Shown here one piece after another: positions 6,301 to 6,395 of a stretch of 6,395 bases of DNA (the first letter of the stretch is position 1; every line of letters starts with the position of its first letter). Under the pieces are notes generated by a model. It did no database searches and was not told the DNA's origin. It saw only the letters and a program-made list of their open reading frames with translations. The DNA is from Clostridia bacterium (GTDB lineage Bacteria; Bacillota; Clostridia; TANB77; CAG-508): positions 1-6,395 of the forward strand of contig CAAEBO010000042.1 of NCBI GenBank assembly GCA_900754085.1, given 5' to 3'. A program made the position numbers and the translations under genes.

Positions 6301-6395
6301 GAGAATAGAGGCAAATAATTTAAAAGAATATTATGCAAGCGAAGGAAAAAGTAGAAATAAGAATATGGGAATTTTATGGATTACTTTAAGCATAG
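2..6395 (+). CDS. Giant modular surface protein, M26-protease N-terminal-like with GLUG beta-helices (partial at both ends)
   Basis: A single stop-free frame of 2131 codons fills the window, so neither the true start nor the stop is visible and no signal peptide can be assessed. The protein is Asn/Lys/Ile/Glu-rich and built from Ig-like domains, a jelly-roll and three beta-helix modules. Modules B and C carry GG(I/L)(I/S)G coil motifs of the GLUG type every 27-36 residues. Module B ends with LPKL and LPYQ signatures and module C opens with an LYNFEDWQ signature, both reminiscent of the N-terminal region of streptococcal ZmpA/B/C and IgA1 metalloproteases. No HExxH zinc site occurs; the only His-Glu pair (residue 1945, HEVEV) lacks the second His. 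The last nine codons are hydrophobic, possibly a membrane anchor. I infer a secreted, cell-surface adhesin or scaffold. A protease with its catalytic domain downstream remains possible. The coding frame is near certain; the family call is by motif memory, without a search. Confidence 0.95.
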   Translation, partial: MPAKVEIKNQFVTGNLIDLDVRVEDENNAVLNNKVRMELRDEKSNLIDLQEIETNKDWLRKTYEKLEENKTYKLSFYADQYNEGSTDETYKVNYLIKEIEILTEPGISGKIELRDLKRKGTGKNLIDVTSKINWRGSYFNVHNNYGKEYNKENNELKLYCKGDSGQGQEYWYDLSEYVGQTVTMSFSIKKDDKAKIYIASRNTKLKDITNEIDTNWKEYEYTTTIDKYGVLGFSVNSVNNKEAWMYLKDFQIELGNKKTKYEEFKYDLEASIKAEIVDKRNETEKYYIEKYENKELIEEKEYSKEVIAEEYFKVKSNSTYKFNLVVKRNNRKYIVSSQEFTTEDDKEIKGINSKEEYIETLNPEGDYIVFCDLDFRDVMPHNDYQYRFGSGRYGIKGKVDFNGHRLIKNTSSKSDLFSKIERDGLLENFILEVYLDNEIELNYYRGMSYQNFGTIKNFKITLEECTNKANMNINLLAESNYGIIENFILEANENLYGMRAITLGVMGNAGTIKNGYAYGKNIKAIYPFIGSPNRDSAVVNISNDGTVENIFSLANVDVENNIDKSNIVGNIIAYSIRGNNKNIYSVGYGENIDRGPTIGSVNSNAKTENVYYFADKIFNNSFNQKNTPLALWDETFQKQILNSENSFNIELVKQGYYPHINWPNCMPKQTYIKLPEVEDKDLPDIVSMEVLESEHNTAKVKFSVNNPSAETITNIKIKNLECKIESQEYKDGKSEVIAILSNPIICVSKYSVISISTKGAYNQEYTREFNEKERLINIDFYREIYTTDEWKAINKSPTENYILIKNLDFRNNPNDAIISSNMTGIINGNNHVIKNIKSSSAYIFHCTINEVKDIKIENAELENCASWGGIFREVKKAVNVYADNIKIKSIIGNEDNTTHAGLISSAKGEIINCGINNVTIINNVGNSSRTRIGGLIAVANGAIIENCFATNVNIQTSNSTYEGVGGLIGASEVKSTIQNCYTTGKIEIEGDTVGGIIGYMTNYGKILNSYSYVDISGNTSKEGGVAGKVEQDSSVEKNIAIGNLYTSKLNTEPQRIVGSGIVTNINYAYANQRLNGIIKESREENVKLLKAEELLRKDIYINLGYNEAFDYSELGNNVLPKLHKINEDGSYSNEILPYQEDVYLDISNEFKIDSINIEKSAVNQIAGQIVVINTKELEVAGLEIEGMDVNVTDIITKDGKSYINITASPNKFYDTYKITKIKYNENSELKEQKVEGKIQVQFFKELYNFEDWQNIENGTYQNYKLMNDIDFYGKKDINANVTMARLEAVDGNKALKNVDLDFYNENNGFINEVSTNIENVNFENINIKNTKPGEKTGIIANLNGSIKNVNFDRIKVEAVEMNNIGIIGTSSSNLIENINMNNIIILGKDRTGGLIGNIIAGCTINNIYANAINITGNDYTGGIIGNVLGASTISRAQLGEVNIINAEVMGKNMTGGFIGYSFFKPESINKYVTIRDSRIIGKGDNVGGISGEAYNLHNTKAINIKVEGYGNNIGGISGQTNSNGSQVFDSYVTGKGTNSNNVGGSVGVLQYGLGGNRVVNTKVGTTGSNVGANVGLMKENISDIYAIDCNVEGYSSVGGNIGKVEKGYVRYAYNNSNVKAYENTAGGIVGDLDNTKMVANNNIISLYESYFAGDITSKANVGGLIGKIEKELYEPEKNYFSNYAEADLISEDINTISLGIGNMPNQNKYLNDTYFYKYSSINGRNPNKNNEIFIEEDKYLKEEELKNKETYVNKLKWKFSNWNYNLLKDDKYPTVATTVYVINLPKDEEHIINKNIFETENNLNGKDNINSEQEQIKTPKNIFKYLGKNIRNYDTYSEIESEDGSKVIRGDIRLYVKDGTLYALPVMIDVDRKKTNLVENNFIIDSYNGKEYETVLGEDGKLYDLKEPIEYPENFVNNGVVSIGNNLSSYANTDNESSDKKENLHEVEVIYKNGNKVRFNYQTGEVISSTEEKKGKTGLFDYMKEKISELGNLNSGELQEIANKYKESKILQNKIEEMPVEYALQIKNSNTNKVENTPIEQNNNMNKSDNVMIDKNDKANNSLKEPRYISIYNAEKNDYYIYQEEELLDTTKQEVVSENERIEANNLKEYYASEGKSRNKNMGILWITLSI
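371..793 (+). other. Domain: jelly-roll, carbohydrate-binding-like (residues 124-264)
   Basis: The segment begins with KNLID at the end of a GTGKN linker and ends with LKDFQIELGNKKTKYEEF. The closing pattern (hydrophobic-x-x-x-Q-(L/I)-E-x-G-x-x-x-T-x-Y-E) is the familiar last strand of CBM4/9-like beta-sandwiches, which are common in glycan-binding surface proteins and in phage tail proteins. In between are the expected strands, including YWYDLSEYVGQTVTMSFSI and the WKEYEYTTTI strand, with many aromatics that could line a sugar-binding face. A glycan-binding role is inference; the domain could equally be structural. Confidence 0.65.
794..1054 (+). other. Domain: Ig/FnIII-like domain 2 (residues 265-351)
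   Basis: This is a Glu/Lys-rich beta-strand region (IKAEIVDKR, YYIEKYENKELIEEKEY, TYKFNLVVKR, YIVSSQEFTT) ending at the boundary with beta-helix module A. It resembles the domain before the jelly-roll around the N-S/K-TYK-F/L strand. It probably acts as a rigid spacer between the jelly-roll and the first beta-helix. No function is assignable. Confidence 0.45.
1055..2026 (+). other. Domain: beta-helix module A, degenerate (residues 352-675)
   Basis: It opens with NSKEEYIETLNPEGDYIVF followed by DLDF (residues 372-375), the entry cap shared with modules B and C, and then a DFNGH turn. Repeated short strands of the type GxIxNFxxx and GTIKNxxxY follow (NFGTIKNFKI, YGIIENFILE, AGTIKNGYAYG, NGTVENIFSL, NNKNIYSVGYG), as expected for a right-handed parallel beta-helix. 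The GG(I/L)(I/V)G signature of modules B and C is nearly absent. The module closes with GYYPHINWP (655-663) and an LP at 674-675. It looks like a diverged copy of the same unit. Confidence 0.65.
2027..2338 (+). other. Domain: Ig-like spacer between modules A and B (residues 676-779)
   Basis: About 100 residues with beta-sandwich strand pattern (VSMEVLESE, AKVKFSVNNPSAETITNIKI, SEVIAILSNP, SVISISTKG) lie between the LP end of module A and the FYREIY start of module B. An equivalent spacer precedes module C. The N-P turn after a V-F-V-type strand resembles the helical-linker or Ig-like pieces found between repeats in M26 protease N-termini. The fold is inferred. Confidence 0.5.
2339..3418 (+). 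other. Domain: beta-helix module B, M26 N-terminal-like (residues 780-1139)
   Basis: The module opens with FYREIYTTDEWKAI and then NYILIKNLDF (residues 800-809), followed by a GIINGNNHVIKNI coil. Coils with GLUG-type glycine motifs come next, then a closing cap LGYNEAFDYSELG with LPKL (1119-1122) and LPYQ (1136-1139). The order entry cap, GLUG coils, 'LG...FD.S.L....LPKL', 'LPxQ' is the arrangement I associate with the peptidase M26 N-terminal region of pneumococcal ZmpA/B/C. In those proteases the region holds the enzyme on the surface or presents it to substrate and is not itself catalytic. Confidence 0.75.
2798..3082 (+). repeat. Four GLUG-type coil motifs in module B
   Basis: Glycine motifs GGLIA (residue 933), GGLIG (965), GGIIG (994) and GGVAG (1023) are spaced 32, 29 and 29 residues apart. 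Each is followed by an (I/S)-x-N-C/S type strand (IENCFATN, IQNCYTTG, ILNSYSY). This is the GLUG repeat pattern, one beta-helix turn per repeat. The repeats are diverged at DNA level, so they are protein repeats and not a recent tandem duplication. Confidence 0.8.
3419..3724 (+). other. Domain: Ig-like spacer between modules B and C (residues 1140-1241)
   Basis: About 100 residues follow the LPYQ end of module B and precede the FFKELYNFEDWQ start of module C. Strands such as INIEKS, GQIVVINTKELEVAGLEIEGMDVNV, YINITASPNKF and YKITKIKYN suggest a beta-sandwich. The position and length match the spacer before module B, supporting a repeated spacer-plus-helix unit. No binding function can be read from it. 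Confidence 0.5.
3725..5356 (+). other. Domain: long beta-helix module C, M26 N-terminal-like (residues 1242-1785)
   Basis: The module opens with FFKELYNFEDWQNI (from 1242) and NYKLMNDIDF ending at 1271. A MARLEAVDG segment and a 'GFINEV...IENVNFENINI' coil follow, a layout known from M26 N-terminal regions. Twelve regular coils come after that. After the last coil an ESYF/KNYF-type segment and an acidic stretch lead to LKWKFSNWNYNLLKDDKYPTV and a closing INLP (1782-1785), the equivalent of the LP ends of modules A and B. At about 544 residues it is much longer than A (about 324) or B (about 360), because of extra coils. Confidence 0.75.
4007..4999 (+). repeat. Twelve-coil GLUG-type repeat array in module C
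   Basis: Glycine motifs begin at residues 1336 (TGIIA), 1364 (IGIIG), 1392 (GGLIG), 1421 (GGIIG), 1455 (GGFIG), 1487 (GGISG), 1514 (GGISG), 1543 (GGSVG), 1571 (GANVG), 1598 (GGNIG), 1626 (GGIVG) and 1662 (GGLIG). The spacing is 27-36 residues, most often 27-29, which matches one parallel beta-helix turn per repeat. Most motifs follow N/T-V/I/T/A (NVGG, NIGG, YTGG). Several coils swap hydrophobic positions for S or N (GGISG, GGNIG), which is less typical of GLUG. Nucleotide identity between coils is low. Confidence 0.85.
5357..6082 (+). other. Region: C-terminal, unrecognised domain(s) (residues 1786-2027)
   Basis: After the last beta-helix cap comes a polar Asn/Glu/Lys linker. From about residue 1821 (NIFKYLGKNI) a compact-looking alpha+beta stretch follows, with strands GDIRLYVKDGTLYALPVMIDVD and FIIDSYNGKEYETVLGEDGKLYDL. 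The segment 1947-1967 (VEVIYKNGNKVRFNYQTGEVI) reads as a beta-hairpin pair. From 1978 a helical segment (GLFDYMKEKISELG, then LQEIANKYKESKI) follows. I do not recognise a family and see no HExxH or other catalytic signature. Its position next to the linker and possible membrane segment suggests a stalk or wall-proximal part. Confidence 0.5.
6083..6199 (+). other. Region: Asn/Lys-rich disordered linker (residues 2028-2066)
   Basis: This low-complexity stretch is dominated by Asn, Lys, Asp, Ser and Thr (KNSNTNK, IEQNNNMNKSDN, DKNDKANNS) with almost no aromatic residues. It is probably flexible and may span cell wall or separate the ectodomain from the C-terminal end. It is followed by EPRYISIYNAEKNDYYIY, a tyrosine-rich segment that looks folded again. 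Confidence 0.6.
6368..6394 (+). other. Start of a hydrophobic segment, possible membrane anchor (residues 2123-2131, cut by the window)
   Basis: The last nine visible residues, GILWITLSI, are the only uninterrupted hydrophobic run in the otherwise polar C-terminal third. They follow a basic, polar stretch (EGKSRNKN). This could be the start of a C-terminal transmembrane anchor. Only nine residues are seen, so length and topology are unknown. No LPxTG sortase motif is visible just upstream. Confidence 0.35.

Noticed and set aside
2..6395. TATA-like and -10-like hexamers throughout
   Set aside because: They are inevitable in DNA this A+T-rich; all fall inside the continuous coding frame and none is paired with a convincing -35 element and start site.

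Overview
The whole window lies inside one protein-coding gene on the + strand. One reading frame (codons beginning at base 2) runs 2131 codons from the first base to the last without a stop. Both the start codon and the stop codon are outside the window. There is no room for another gene, RNA gene, intergenic spacer, promoter or terminator. The DNA is very A+T-rich (about a quarter G+C by eye). Isoleucine is mostly ATA and arginine almost always AGA, tryptophan is TGG, and TGA is never used in frame. This fits the standard code in a low-G+C Bacillota, most likely an uncultured gut or host-associated Clostridia-like organism. That placement is an inference from composition and protein type, not from a marker gene.

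The encoded product is a very large, modular, extracellular-type protein. Its parts resemble the non-catalytic N-terminal region of the streptococcal ZmpA/ZmpB/ZmpC and IgA1 proteases (peptidase M26 N-terminal region, GLUG motifs). Residue numbers here are window codon numbers. The order is: Ig/FnIII-like domain (1-103); short linker; jelly-roll, carbohydrate-binding-like domain (124-264); second Ig/FnIII-like domain (265-351); beta-helix module A (352-675); Ig-like spacer (676-779); beta-helix module B with four GLUG-type coils (780-1139); Ig-like spacer (1140-1241); long beta-helix module C with twelve GLUG-type coils (1242-1785); an unrecognised C-terminal region (1786-2027); an Asn/Lys-rich linker (2028-2066); a short mixed segment; and, at the window edge, the beginning of a hydrophobic stretch that may be a membrane anchor.

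Each beta-helix module opens with a related motif (aromatic-rich, ..W..I or equivalent, then NY.L...(L/I)DF) and closes with an LP-type motif. The protein therefore looks like three divergent copies of one Ig + beta-helix unit. No HExxH zinc-protease motif is present in the 2131 visible residues. What can be seen is best described as a giant surface adhesin or scaffold related to M26 protease N-termini. Whether a catalytic domain lies downstream cannot be told from this window.
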